A stretch of 64,000 bases of DNA from Acanthaster planci (taxonomy: Eukaryota > Echinodermata > Asteroidea > Valvatida > Acanthasteridae). Of this stretch, positions 23,501 to 34,643 are shown in pieces (positions within the stretch are counted from its first letter, which is position 1; every line of letters begins with the position of its first letter). The stretch covers positions 69,045 through 133,044 of the forward strand of contig NW_019091616.1 in the NCBI RefSeq assembly GCF_001949145.1, in the 5' to 3' direction. The position numbers and the translations under genes were made by a program. The notes beneath the pieces are model-generated. The model made no database searches. It was not told where the DNA came from and worked only from the letters and a program-made list of their open reading frames with translations.

Positions 23501-26500
23501 CCTGCATTGTTCATGTTGGCTGAATCATGCTTGCTTGAACTCCGGTAGCTGATCCTAGGGGATAAGGCATGGGCACCTAGTGGGCTCCTCGTTCCCCCTT
23601 CTTAGGACCGCTTGTCTTCCCTCTCTACTTTTGTACCACCCCTCTCATAACTTTGAAAGGAAAACAAGAAAAGTAATGCTTTGTCTCATCGAATCATGTG
23701 GTAATTCCCATTGTGTACTCCCTCTCCAAAAATGGCTCCCTCAAAATGTGCCTCCCTTCTGTTTCGAATTGGACCATAAGTCTTGCAATGCCTGTATTTA
23801 TTGTCTTTTAGACAATATGAACTCACTGTTCTGATATGCTACTCACAGTTCCGGTATGCTGTGTTCAACAGCTTGAAAGCTAATTTGTCACCATGGAAAT
23901 GACTCCTGCATCACATTGCTAAAAGGGTTGATGTGTCCAATCAAGACAGAATTGTAGTATCGCTGTTCAACTTCACAGTATCAAATGTTGATGTAACTGA
24001 CCAAATCATGTTTATAGCACTTGAATAATGTTACTTGTGCAAACGGTCAGAATGTTGAGGCTTTTTTCTAATGCCAAGTTACGGTAATCATTCCTGATTG
24101 AATAAATAAGTACTTCCTCTTTTGGAAGTTCATGCAGTGTACATTTAAGTCCTCATGTCTGCTAGTTTTCATGCTTGTCATAACCAAGAGCAAATCTGTC
24201 CATGGTTGTTGATTGGGATGTATTATGCAGTTTATGTTATTGCTGACAGTCGTAAATCTTTCAGTGTTGAGAGTAGTTTTTCACACACTGTAGGGATTTA
24301 GAGCTAACTGAGGCTGGTTCATATTTGGTGCAAAAACCAAACACAGATTTGTGACATCAGATCAAATAGTCATACTGCAGATTCCCCAAAATTGGACACA
24401 TTTCAACTTGCGTGTATTTTTGCTGCAAATCTTTCGTCAAATTTGTTTCACTTTCACATTTGCCCACAGCACGAACCGGCCTTAAGAATGCAAAATATTG
24501 AACTAACTTTGATTTGTGTATTGACATTTGCATACATTTTGTATTTGTGTTGACACATCTTTTGATTGAAGTTCTTTGGTTTGATGTCCTACAGACAGTG
24601 TAACAGCTTTGTTTCATTGCTTCTATTTAAGGCTGATATGATCAATACACTGAAGGGGCTTCGGTACCTGTCGTTTGGCATTATTCTGTTCATCTGGGAG
24701 TTTCTGCCGACGTTCATTGTGGTCATGTTTTTCAGAGTCAGAAAATTTGCAGCAAATGTGGTGAGTCATTTGCATTACACATGACAGGGTGAAGTAGATG
24801 GTGACTGCTGTCATTGTCTTTTGTATCAGTTACTTTGAAGATGAAAGTTTACTGAAAAATTGTTGTGACATTTGAGGTGTGTGAATGCCACACTTGTGTG
24901 AATCTCCATGTTTGCAGAATCTTAGATACAGTGACATACGTTTAACTTGTACATGTATCAACTTATTCTGGCGTGAAAAGTGACCGAAACATAACAGACA
25001 TAACCTTTATTGTGAGGCCTATTTGTACATAACAAGTACGGAAAAGGGGAAATACTGCTGGACATGTATGTGCTGTTCTTCCTGTTTACTGCTGCAATGT
25101 ATGGTTAGATGTAGACTATTGTTCTTCCACATTCCCCCTCTGTGAATCTCATTGTGTGGCCTGATTTTTGTTGGCATAATGCCAACTTTCTGCTACCTAA
25201 TGCATTTTTAAACATGTTGACACGCCACCATAGTTGGGTGTACTTACTTACCCATCCCCTTACTAATGGGCAGTACTGACAAAGTGATCCTGAGCAAGTG
25301 AACTCAGGTTGACCCATTTTGCATGAAGTGAACAGGAACACTGATTGGGTTTCCATGTGAACTAGCACTGGGGAGATGTCTGCTTAGTATAATGTCTGTT
25401 ACTAGACACAAAATTCATAGTTTAAAAAAGAAAAAGATGAAAAAAGTCTGTTGAAATAAGCTTGGTTGTGCTGTTAACTACACTGTATAGTGTACTTCAA
25501 CAAGCAAAATATCTAACCCTATAGGAAGTTAATTTAATGAACCAGATATCCTGCCATTGTGGCTGAATCACTTGGGAGTACAGTACTTGTCTGAGGTAGT
25601 CCTTTATACTTCATGTCTGGTCATATGAGTGAAAAAAGGTTTGTTAAATAAGAAATTTCTCACCTGCTCAGTTAACTGTGTTCAGGTAATTGTCATGGCA
25701 TTTTTGTGTGTGTGCGCGTCCCATCCAGCAGCATGTTCCTAAGGATCCGGACTGCCCCAAAACGCCTTCAAGAGCCTACTTCTTTGACAACCCTCGAAGG
25801 TATGACAGTGATGATGACCTCACACGGACACACAGCAGTACAAATGCCACACCCAGAGAGTAAGTCCAGAGCTAGTCTGACACAAAAATCTGATGGTAAA
25901 ATTGGTTTTTAATTTGTTTGAAATATATAAAATACACCAGAGAGCTTCTGCAGTGAAATTGTGCTGATTCTTCACTGCTACACATGTTTTTTGACCACCA
26001 TGCAATGATGCATAGGTGAAGACGATTCCTAGGAAGAACCACTACATGCAGTTTTTACTTATTATCTTGACAGCCACTGCCTCCCAAAATGAAGAGGAAT
26101 TTGGCCAGGAAATGCCCCAGATTGCAACACACAGCATCCAAAATGCAAAATTTTTCCGGCCACGGACTCCACACCTTAAGGGCTGCGCACTTTGTGCTCG
26201 CACATACATCCCCCTTCCAAAAAAATCTGCCTGATTGTTCTTTTCCAATATTGGCAGCTCTGGTTTCAGCATCCAAACGGGGCAGTGATTACTTTGATAT
26301 ACCATGCCTTGCATTTGCAACATGTGCATGGTAAATTCTAAATTAATCTTACAATCTTCAACAAAGAAAGAATTTTGGTTTTGATTTGCATAACAAACTG
26401 TAAGATTTGATTTCTTGTGGAAAGTTGTGACAGCCTAATAATGGCCTTAACACAAGTGGTAAATTCGTTTTGTTTACAGTTGGAGAATTTTGTGTAAGTT

Positions 26501-27139
26501 AAAAAGAAATCAAAGTGAAACTGTTCGCCAAATATGCCATAATGTAAAAATATTCTCAACTACAATGTCTTAATGACTCAACCTGTCATTTTCAAAGAAA
26601 TGATCAGATAATGAAATGAATATTTGTTCTATTTACTTTCTTGGCTTGGGAGACTTGCAATCAAACCAGTATCTTGCTACCTTGTGATTGCATTACATGT
26701 ATTTACACTGCTAGACTGGTCGTTTCCTTGTGTATTAGCCCTGTTCAGTCACTGTGTTACCCAATTCAGATTCATGTTCAATAAGAGTAAATGATGAAAG
26801 TATCTCAGAAATCTTTTCTTTAGTTTGGTCAAGTGAAAGCATTCCTGTTTTTAGTTTCATGTAAGCTTTCTTAAAAAATCTTATTTTGAAGTAGTGAACA
26901 CAAGATTAACGACTTGTTCACATTTTGCATTGTTTCTGGTAAGCTATCAAGGGGAAAATATGTCCATCCCAAGCACACCCATCAACGGTACTCCCCATGT
27001 GGGCTATGGAACCATCGTTCGCAGTAGCAGCTACCCGACAGGCTACGGGGTACCAGGAATGACACCACCCATGCTGTTTGCAGGTATTCCCGGTAATATC
27101 TCCATACGTGGCTATCATGAAAATGAGGCACCTGAATGA
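14215..27139 (+). CDS. GPR137: GPR137-family seven-transmembrane lysosomal protein, complete gene of 6 exons
   Basis: Coding exons are 14215-14592, 22023-22298, 23046-23183, 24632-24760, 25729-25859 and 26944-27139. All junctions are GT-AG and phases agree, giving 415 aa, close to the roughly 400 aa of vertebrate GPR137B. Start 14215 is the first in-frame ATG. Hydrophobic spans lie near residues 30-58, 66-87, 99-125, 147-170, 180-202, 226-248 and 275-298. Family hallmarks are HKRLSFQTVFLFLCLIWA in exon 1, NITCAVL in exon 2, YNWINVSDQ in exon 3, WEFLPTFIVVMFFRVR in exon 4 and YFFDNPRRYDSDDDL in the cytosolic tail. Family members localise to lysosomes and modulate Rag GTPases and mTORC1 (established for vertebrate members). 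It faces RAB3GAP2 tail to tail. It could be a single ortholog of vertebrate GPR137, B and C; the tail motif resembles B most in my memory. The splice model is inferred from conservation and phase, without transcripts. Confidence 0.93.
14778..14820 (+). repeat. Polypyrimidine CTCC tract
   Basis: Uninterrupted C/T sequence of ccctccctccctcc type, a microsatellite-like stretch early in intron 1. Confidence 0.8.
14949..15075 (+). repeat. Tandem array of gtacgagttggtc-type units
   Basis: Alternating units of tacgagttggtcagttta and tgagttggtcggcg, about 31-32 bases per double unit, with about four imperfect copies. Confidence 0.7.
15491..15900. mobile_element. Long imperfect inverted repeat (foldback element)
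   Basis: The left arm (15491-15637) is matched by the reverse complement of the right arm (15750-15900). Shared blocks include gttctctgtcaaat, the pair gggcattttatgatacatgc and aggcatttgatggt, cacaaag(g/a)taagattacaaa and gacttcaga. The centre near 15670-15715 is itself a small palindrome of aaagtactc and gagtacttt. Outer sequence to about 15955 may belong to the element. Confidence 0.65.
16062..16240 (+). repeat. Tandem array of cgtacgacttctatctcgta-type 20-mers
   Basis: At least four near-identical 20 bp units, then decaying copies containing catatgactta. Each unit contains the palindrome CGTACG. Confidence 0.75.
18265..19607. mobile_element. Non-autonomous hAT-like transposon with 8 bp target duplication
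   Basis: Flanked by the exact 8-mer tcctgaac (18257-18264 and 19608-19615). The ends read TA(CATGTA)GGGGTGTGCA and, on the other strand, TAAGCCTGTGCA. Subterminal gggtacccg palindromes occur at both ends. No transposase frame is recognisable. The CATGTA insertion at the left tip looks like secondary expansion of the window-wide TACATG motif. Confidence 0.65.
20465..20600. repeat. Interspersed repeat, copy related to 25060-25195
   Basis: Shares the order tgttcttcctgtttact, attgttcttcc-like, tgaacctcat-like and ttgttggca with the copy at 25060-25195 in intron 4 of the same gene. Diverged, family unknown. Confidence 0.4.
20781..21568. mobile_element. Non-autonomous hAT transposon with perfect 8 bp target duplication
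   Basis: The target site atagctac is repeated exactly at 20773-20780 and 21569-21576. The ends begin CAGAGttgctgac and, on the other strand, CAGAGgtagcagcaagtc, typical of hAT termini. Both subterminal zones are arrays of gacttgtgacttg units (20830-20905 and 21370-21560). The frame on the minus strand across the right array is low-complexity and not a transposase. Confidence 0.85.
22023..22298 (+). CDS. GPR137: GPR137 exon 2 (residues 127-218)
   Basis: Acceptor TTTCAG, donor GTGAGT, 92 whole codons. Encodes membrane segments 4 and 5 with NITCAVL and IWKLSRM, matching the family segments around NLTCAVL and YKISKM. Open reading continues past the donor for about 40 codons, but family homology stops at the donor. 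Confidence 0.92.
23046..23183 (+). CDS. GPR137: GPR137 exon 3 (residues 219-264)
   Basis: 46 codons between acceptor GCTAG and donor GTATGG. Encodes membrane segment 6 and the loop ending YNWINVSDQ, which is near-identical to the vertebrate YDWYNVSDQ. Confidence 0.92.
23184..24631 (+). other. GPR137 intron 3
   Basis: About 1.4 kb with no recognised element or exon. Introns 4 (24761-25728) and 5 (25860-26943) are likewise without convincing coding sequence. Confidence 0.6.
24632..24760 (+). CDS. GPR137: GPR137 exon 4 (residues 265-307)
   Basis: 43 codons between acceptor TTTAAG and donor GTGAGT. Encodes membrane segment 7 with FIWEFLPTFIVVMFFRVR, the most conserved stretch of the family. Confidence 0.92.
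25060..25195. repeat. Interspersed repeat, copy related to 20465-20600
   Basis: Second diverged copy of the same unit, identified by eye from shared short blocks in the same order. Confidence 0.4.
25729..25859 (+). CDS. GPR137: GPR137 exon 5 (start of cytosolic tail)
   Basis: 131 bases, ending in phase 2 at donor GTAAGT. Contains YFFDNPRRYDSDDDL, the diagnostic acidic tail motif. The acceptor could also be used three bases later (CAGCAG), which would drop one Gln. Confidence 0.9.
26944..27139 (+). CDS. GPR137: GPR137 exon 6 (C-terminal exon)
   Basis: The first base completes the split Asp codon left by exon 5. The frame then encodes a Ser/Pro/Gly-rich tail ending NEAPE and stop TGA. The tail is poorly conserved, so the exon rests on phase agreement, open reading and position. 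An extra small exon between 25860 and 26943 cannot be excluded. Confidence 0.78.
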
Positions 27140-27973
27140 CAAAAAAAGATACATTATTACAAACTAGAGTGTCTCCTTCACCCTGGAAATAGAATGTCTG
27201 TGATTGGGATTCTGTGCTGAATAGGACTAAGTACTGCATACTTTACCACCTGTCTCCCCATGGAGAAGTAATGTCTTGTACATGTATAATTTAGGGATAT
27301 CCTAAATCCTTGTACATCAACATTGGTTTCAAAAATCAGTTCATGGTGGACATGTACATTCATGGGTTAATCCACCCTCCAGGAAATAGAGTTATGTTTT
27401 GTCATCATTGAGTCTCTCAACAAGGAGTATTGAATCACTGTGACTTGTCCAGATGGACCAAGGCTAAAGGTAAAAAAAGAAAAGAAATGAGCATGCTTAA
27501 CCGAGCACATGGAAACTGCTTCTACTGAGTAAAACTCCAGCCGTGATCAGACCTAGAGTGTTTGATTTTTTCATGTGCCAACAGCCAACACAGTTGCCAG
27601 TGTTCAGTAGGTATGTGGTCATTCTGGCAATGAAGACTTCCTTCACAGTTTTGTTCACCCCCCGCCCCCTCTACTTTTTTTGGGAGATGAATGCTAACAT
27701 AACTACTTGTATGGTAGCATTCGCACTATAGAAAACACTTTTATTGGAATTCAAAATGTCATTACCCCTGATAGTTCAGCAGTCAGTATTTCCTGATTAT
27801 CTGCACTTCCTGTGAACACTTAGTTCATTTTAAGCTGTGTAATTGGTTGCCTCAGTCTAAAGTACCCACAGTAGCTAACAGGAACTCTGAGTAGCCTACC
27901 TCTGGTTAGGGAGAACCAAATGTGAAGTGCCCCGGAATCATCTTCAAGAGGGTAGTCATAATATTCAATGTTC

Positions 27974-28361
27974 CAGGGTTCCCAGGGTCATGGAAATTTA
28001 TGGAGCATCCTAGGAAAAAGTTGTTTAGAGAATCTTGAAAAAGTCATGAAAAATAAGGAATAGAAAATAGGATGCCATGGAATCCTGTTTACTGAGAAAA
28101 CCAAAAAGTAACAGAAAAGTCATGGAAATCAAGACCCTGCAAGGGTTATTTTTGATTGGCTGTGGGCCCCTTTTAATAACAGAATGATATATTTACAGGT
28201 GTCATCTTGGCGGCCTATAGTTGTGGTAATGGCAGTCTTCCATTTCATAAAACCAAACAACTTTTTTTTGCAAAAATGGCATTAAATGTCATGGAAATTG
28301 TCTTCATAATGTTAGTCCTGGAAAAAGTCATGGAATTTGGCTTGCAAATTTCTGTGGGAGC
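27974..28361. mobile_element. Degenerate hAT-like MITE
   Basis: The left end is CAGGGTTCCCAGGGTCATGG and the right end, on the other strand, is CGGGCTCCCACAGAAATTTG. Both are followed by repeated agtcatggaat motifs. A 7-of-8 match to the left flank (caatgttc) occurs 16 bases beyond the right end, so the exact terminus is uncertain. Confidence 0.45.
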
Positions 28362-28384
28362 CCGTTCGTTTAACTGACAATGTT

Positions 28385-28512
28385 GAATTAGCATTTCATG
28401 TTCAGTGCTCTCCAAAAGCTTGTGTGAAAACATTCAGTGTGACTTGAACCCATGACCTCACACTTGACCATGTAGATGTCTTACCCACTTTGCCATGAAA
28501 CTCACTCAGGTG
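28385..28512 (-). repeat. tRNA-derived SINE
   Basis: On the minus strand a tRNA-like head has gcaaagtgggtaag (box A region) and ggttcaagtc (box B). It is followed by a body with ttttcacacaagcttttgg that matches the SINE pair at 60624-61015. Confidence 0.6.
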
Positions 28513-31500
28513 AGTTACTTGGTTTGGATCTGGTGAAGTATTGGACCGTCAGTGATTAACAGTCAAAGACTAGGTCACAAGAATACTGCCGTAAGGACAG
28601 ACAATTCAGATAACACTGATGAGCTGAAACAGTACTGCACCTCATTATTTCATGATAAAACAGGATGTAAAAGTACTTGCTCATATTTGCTGGAACAAGG
28701 GAAGGCTTTTTAGTTTTGTAGGGTATGTACATGTACATTTGTCTCCTTGAAACTTAAGCTTTATTGGCTGAAGCATCTGTTGGATTGTGGAGAGGATTAC
28801 ATTGTAAGAACTGTCAGTCAAATGAGGTCAGAATGATGCTGTACCATTTATTTCATTATAACACAAATTAGAAATGTCTCCTCTAATGTAGAGCTACTGG
28901 CTGCCCGCTTCACAATGGTAAATTCTAGTAAGTGTTTTGGCAGTATTTTACACATCCATTTTTTGTACACTGCACTGCCATGTAGCATAAGGACCAGTTC
29001 AGAGAACAGAGAATGGCACATCAGATGATATTAAACATCTTCAGGCTGCAAACTGTGCAGTACTAATGTTACTGAGTATAACTGCATTGTATGAATGGTC
29101 TGGATCCATTCATCACGTACTGCGATTTAGTGGTCAATTCCACCAGGCAGTACCCACCCATACTGGACATGTAGACATGTACCACGTAGTATTTCTAACA
29201 TTGCTCAAGTTCCTTGACTACAGTGAAATGCATTGCCATTCAGTATGTGCATGCACAGTTTTACTGCATATTGAAACCAGTTACGTGTATCTGTTGTAAC
29301 TTGTGATTGTTTTTTTGTTGTGGGTGTGTGCAGCAAACCCTGTTAGCATGCTGCTTTACAATAAGCCATAGGACATGGAAAGTACATGGACATGATAATG
29401 TAATATCCCTCCATTGTTTCTCTAAGTGCAATAATACAATTAAAGTTATTTTTTAATTTGATATGAACCTGTCACGTGAAGTGAGGGACTCAAATGGCAG
29501 TATTATGCGTATTGCTTGAGTTAGTGAGAAATCTGACCCAGAAATAGCTGAGGAATGACCCCATCATGGCCAATGGACTGAATATTCCATACTGTCCATT
29601 TTAGCTACTTGGTATACAGTCCAAACAAGATAATAGTTATGTCTTGAATTTAAAAGGTACTCTTACTCAAAGTGATAAATCCATTAGATTCATGGCAGCT
29701 CTGAACAAAATGCTATCATTTAGAAGTTAACATCACTTTGCTTTCGTAACTTCTAACTGGTCAGAGTACTTGTACATCACTATGAATATTCATCATTTTA
29801 GTCCTTCATGTATGTACTTGTATTTTTTCACTTCAAATTTTTGCCGGATTTATCGATAAAGGATTGGATGAATGTAACCTGACACCACAGTATCTTTATA
29901 AGTTTGTAAAATATGAAACCTTACATCGTATATGCAGTACCCTTCATCGCCAGTACTACAAACTCGTTCAATGTTTGAATGTAAAAATCAGAATAAGCAC
30001 CGATGTGATATGATACTGCTTAGCTGTGAAATGACTTGATAATTATGCGTAAAGAATGGTTTACCTAAGACACACCCCTCATTTGTTGTGTGATGGCATT
30101 GTGATGGTGAAAGTGGATTAAGCCTCAGTACATGTACACCCGTACACTGGGGTGTGATTGGTTAATATGCACGATTGCCCTGCACAGTTGGTTGATCCTA
30201 CATGAAATCTCCAACTGTGCTTCCCTTTTTGAAAAAAGCCTTTCATAATTGTGAATTTGAAGGAAGAGGTCATTGGCTGATGGCAGAAATATCGACATAC
30301 TGTGGGATGAGATCTATTGATCACGTAAAGATTAAGCGATGGCTCATATTGACAGATTGCGTCATTGCACCCGACATATCATTTTCATCAAATACGCTAC
30401 TGAGAGTGAATATAAATACAACTCTTGGAAAGTGCACCTTTTAATAGAGTATGTTCAACTAGAACAGTTTTCGAAACCATGTTTTTGCTGTCTGGCATAC
30501 GTTGGTCTTGTCACAGGCAGGTGATTCCCATGTTGAGCAAATTTCTGTGCCATGTCACTGAATGAAATTTGCCCCGTCATTTCAACATTCTTAAGTATAC
30601 AACTCAAAATGGAAGCCCTGCGCAGTGTGCCTCAACTAATGGTTCTAAGTAGAATATTTGAAAAGAATCGAACATTAACATGTCCCTGACGTAAATCCAT
30701 CCTTAGAAATTGAACATGTTAGGATGGAGATAAGACATGCGGACATGTACTCATAGTGTTCAAATGCAGTGGCATTAGCGGGGGGGGGGAATTTAGAGGG
30801 TACAAATCCTGATATTTTTCAGGTGCTTGGAATTTGAAAATTGGGGATTTGGAGCTTTGAAACCTTACACTAGATGACTCTCTTAAGGATAGAAACCCTA
30901 ATGTACATGTGTACGCTTTTTGCCCCTTGTAACATCTTTTAATGCCTTTGCACAATCACACTGAGAGTAGCACGTAATTAGTTTTGTTGAGATTAGACAT
31001 TTTGGAAGGATATTGATCCTTCGGCCCATCACCTCTTCACTTTACACCTGTCCACGGAGGCTTTACAAAATGTAAGCTGCGGAAACAAAGACATAATCTT
31101 TGCAATTTGGACCGAGATCAAGCTTGTCATTTTTCGTTTGGTGTTATTAGACGGTATTGGCTAAAACGGCATTCCATTGCTGGTATATTTTTAACATAGT
31201 TTGGCAAGAGTTTAAATTTTTGAAAGTACCCACTCATTAAATATTTACCAAGCATTGTTCCAGCTTCACGCTTATTGGGATGGACTATTTGTGCATTACC
31301 AAATGGATTTGTCCTTTGGCCCTTTTTATAGTTTTTGTGTCACTCTATGTAATCATGTGTAACTACCCAAAAAATTAAACATCAAGCACGTCAAGTATAA
31401 ACATCCCTGGTGTATTTCTGAGTAAATGGTTTTTCCTGAGAATTCTGAAATTTCAAGTGAATGTGCTCATTGAGAATATGGCTCAATCTCTTACAACTTA

Positions 31501-32700
31501 CATGACCTTGATAACATGAATATTGATTTATTTGTTGTATATTATGATCAATGGAAAGTGTTCATGCATTGCTGTAGTTACAGGGTTGCGGCCCAGCCTG
31601 GATAATACTAAAATGCGAGATGAAATTCATGAGGGGAAGTCAAACATAAAGATGTCCAAGTGCAGACTTTGTTCATAATGCATTTTAGATCCACATGTGT
31701 ACCCTCACATGGTTCATCCAGCTCGACACTTTCCATTTGTAATTAATTTAACTAACTTTTCAGAGCTTTATTTTAATATACTCTATATGATACCTGAATT
31801 CTGCTGTTGTGATAACTATACTTGATTTGCCTTTTCACTAAATTATATACTTAAAAATTCTTATTCTGGCTGCTTGGTAGTATTGTTGTATAATCTCATT
31901 TTATTGTCATGAAGTATTAAAGACCATTAATCCTGAAATTCTGTGAATTGTAAGCCTTGGAGGAGGTGAGCAGTGCAAAGAAATTGTTGCAATAAATTTA
32001 CATCAAAACATGAATGAAGGAAAAATTTCCTTGTTTAATGGTGACATTAATGGTGATTTTTTTCTTTTAGGAAATTTTTAACCAATGCATCATTTTGTCA
32101 ATCAGATCCCGAGTCATTTTGTCAGCTGGAGAGCAGTGTCAAGTGCCATTGTAATTCATACCCAAATTTTTCAGAATAATCATTTTTTTTCAAGAATAAG
32201 TTTTCTGTGCACCTACAGATCATACTTTAGATTGGAAATAGACCGAAAAAATTGTTAAAAATCTTACTGTCCAGCAGATCAATGACTCAACTTGTGGAAT
32301 GGTGAAAATACTTGTAAACGTCAAATTTCACTGACTCTCCCATCGGCAGAATTAATAAAATGACGTCAGTAAATGGACAAATAATGGACAAAACACTTCT
32401 GCTGTCCCATGTTACTTGCAGATATTTAATGAATCTTTTATTTACTACTGACAAAATTATTATTGAACATTCATAATTTATTTGTGCATCATACAAGATG
32501 CAATTGTATTCAGACTGCATTTGTCCATGTTTTAAATTTTCAAATAGTGCATTCTTTCAAAAGGTAACGCAAGAAACCATGTTCAAGCATTTTTAGTATT
32601 ACAATATATTGGCAAGTGGAATAAAAAATAAGCATAAATCATCCTAATTACAACCTTGATGGTCTTTGAACAAAATAAAATTTCAGCTGAAAGAAGTGTT

Positions 32701-32706
32701 TTTATT
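32701..32706 (-). promoter_or_regulatory. Candidate RAB3GAP2 polyadenylation signal
   Basis: AATAAA on the minus strand, about 1.8 kb after the stop codon and within 30-80 bases of plus-strand AATAAA sites. Use of both would put the convergent transcripts end to end or overlapping. Confidence 0.3.
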
Positions 32707-34496
32707 CAATAGACAGAAAACCAAAGACAGAGAAAACAAATTTTCTGAATGAAGGTCAAAAACAGAACTACACGCAATGAGAGGGGGTTCGGAATCTACT
32801 TGAACCAAAGCCAGGGTCAAAGGTCAACATATAAAAAACCAATATTTACATCATTTAAATGTAACTTTACTTGACTTATGTTTTACATTACTTTTGTTTG
32901 TATGACACAGTAAGCTTATTACAAATAATGGAAGCATTATCATATTTAAAAAGCGAACATATAGAGGTTTCAACTGAGAATTATGGTAGTTTTATCAAAT
33001 CAAAATGACATCTACAGATGAATCCAAGCAGTTGAGTTCAATACAATGTCCTTTGCCACAGTGAAATCACTGCACCAGCTGTTACAACACCAAACCTACT
33101 ACCTGATGGTTTTTCACAGCACCTGCTAAATGCTTTAGCTGTAGGGTGTATAATGGTCATGTACCCAGACACATCTATATTTAGTGACTGTGAAGCACTC
33201 TGAAGCCTATTTTCTCATTAACAGGAAGAAGTTGACAGTTTTTCCAGAGGCACAACAGTCTGAGAGCCAAAACGACAGAACGAACTGGCTTCAAGAAATG
33301 CACAATCACACCGCCGATTATAGGCTGCATACGATTACATCAGTGCACTGTAATGTGACGATGGCAAAAAGTTCCTAAGTAATATTACTTAAAAAAAAAA
33401 AGAAAGAGAAACCAAATGGTACCTACAAGCTGGTCAAGAGAGACAAAGACAGACTTTCAAGGGAGAGGGACATTAGTCTCTGAGTATGATTTGCTTGGTT
33501 TGATCAACAGACTGTAGATCTATCTAAACCTTGATGCATGATCCCAAACCAAAGCTGAGATTTTAAGGTTCTGTCATAGTTAATGACGATATAAAACTCC
33601 AAGTCTCTGAAGTCAAGATGTATCCTCTGTTTTACTTCAAAGCCAAATAAAAAGTTGAACAAGATGGCCAAATGATGTAGGATTTAGCAACAATAAATGG
33701 CAATCATGAATACTGACAAAAAACTATTGAATAAAACAACAAAAACTGTCGAAAATTAACATCTCCACAATGCAAAGTACATCTTGAAACAAAAACTGTG
33801 TATTCTCTTTTACAGTATATTTGCCACAGATTCCAACAGTATACTTGTCACATGTGTACCCTGTCTCCTTAGCTAAGAATCAAACAAATCCAAGATATTT
33901 ACTTGATAAATGTCCAGTGCAATACTTGAGATTTCCAGGTGTTAGTTGTCTCGAAACAACTCAGATATTTTAGAGGATGACTTCAACATTTTTGTAAGTA
34001 TGGTAATTTAGCAGTTGACTCAGACCTGTTCCCTGACTGGAGGGGGGAGGTTTGTCAAACCAGAAGGCAGAACGTTTGCATTGCACAACAGCTGCTACTG
34101 TTGCTCATGCCTGGATCTTGGGCTTGGTATTGGGCACACTTTCCTTCTTTTTATAGATTTGGACAATGTATTTTGCAGGCCAAATTCATCATTCTATAAA
34201 GCTTATTTTATATCATTCTTACTCAAATATCATTCTTACTCAAAACTGTTTGCTGATTGTGAAAATTAAAAAGAACTTAAAACTCATTCAAACATCTTGT
34301 GTGGAAAAAGAGCCCCAAGTAATGGGTTCATCTGAACACCAGTTCTCCAGCATACGGGCCTATCAATGGTCTGGAGTTCACGTCCAAGCTTAGTAAAAAT
34401 TTCACCGTCGATGTGTTGCTAAGAAAGAGATCATTCCTGATGGTGTTTCTGAACTCTGCATCGTGTAGTGCTTGTCAAGCTGGTTCGAGAACTCTT

Positions 34497-34643
34497 TTAT
34501 GTGAGTGATCCCACAGCTTCTACAAGTTGCAGTCCCAGAGCGTACTGTGGGTGTGTCTCTGGGAGCAGACCGACGGCTTTGCTGACCAGATGAGCAGTGT
34601 CTGGAATGGGTGGATGGGGGCATCGCAGGTTGGAGTCTTTAGC
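34497..34643 (-). CDS. RAB3GAP2: RAB3GAP2 exon w26 (terminal coding exon)
   Basis: 48 codons and stop [23 protein letters not shown] followed by [11 protein letters not shown] aligns with the family C-terminus [31 protein letters not shown]. Acceptor AAACACAG. Confidence 0.93.
   Translation of the reverse strand, partial: AKDSNLRCPHPPIPDTAHLVSKAVGLLPETHPQYALGLQLVEAVGSLT

Larger units (their letters stand above)
27140..34496. other. Convergent 3' region between GPR137 and RAB3GAP2
   Basis: No coding exon recognised. It should contain both 3' UTRs. Candidate plus-strand poly(A) signals are ATTAAA at 29439 and AATAAA at 31991, 32620 and 32674. A minus-strand AATAAA lies at 32701-32706. The UTR lengths are not determinable from sequence. 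The hAT-like MITE and SINE near 28 kb also lie here. Confidence 0.5.
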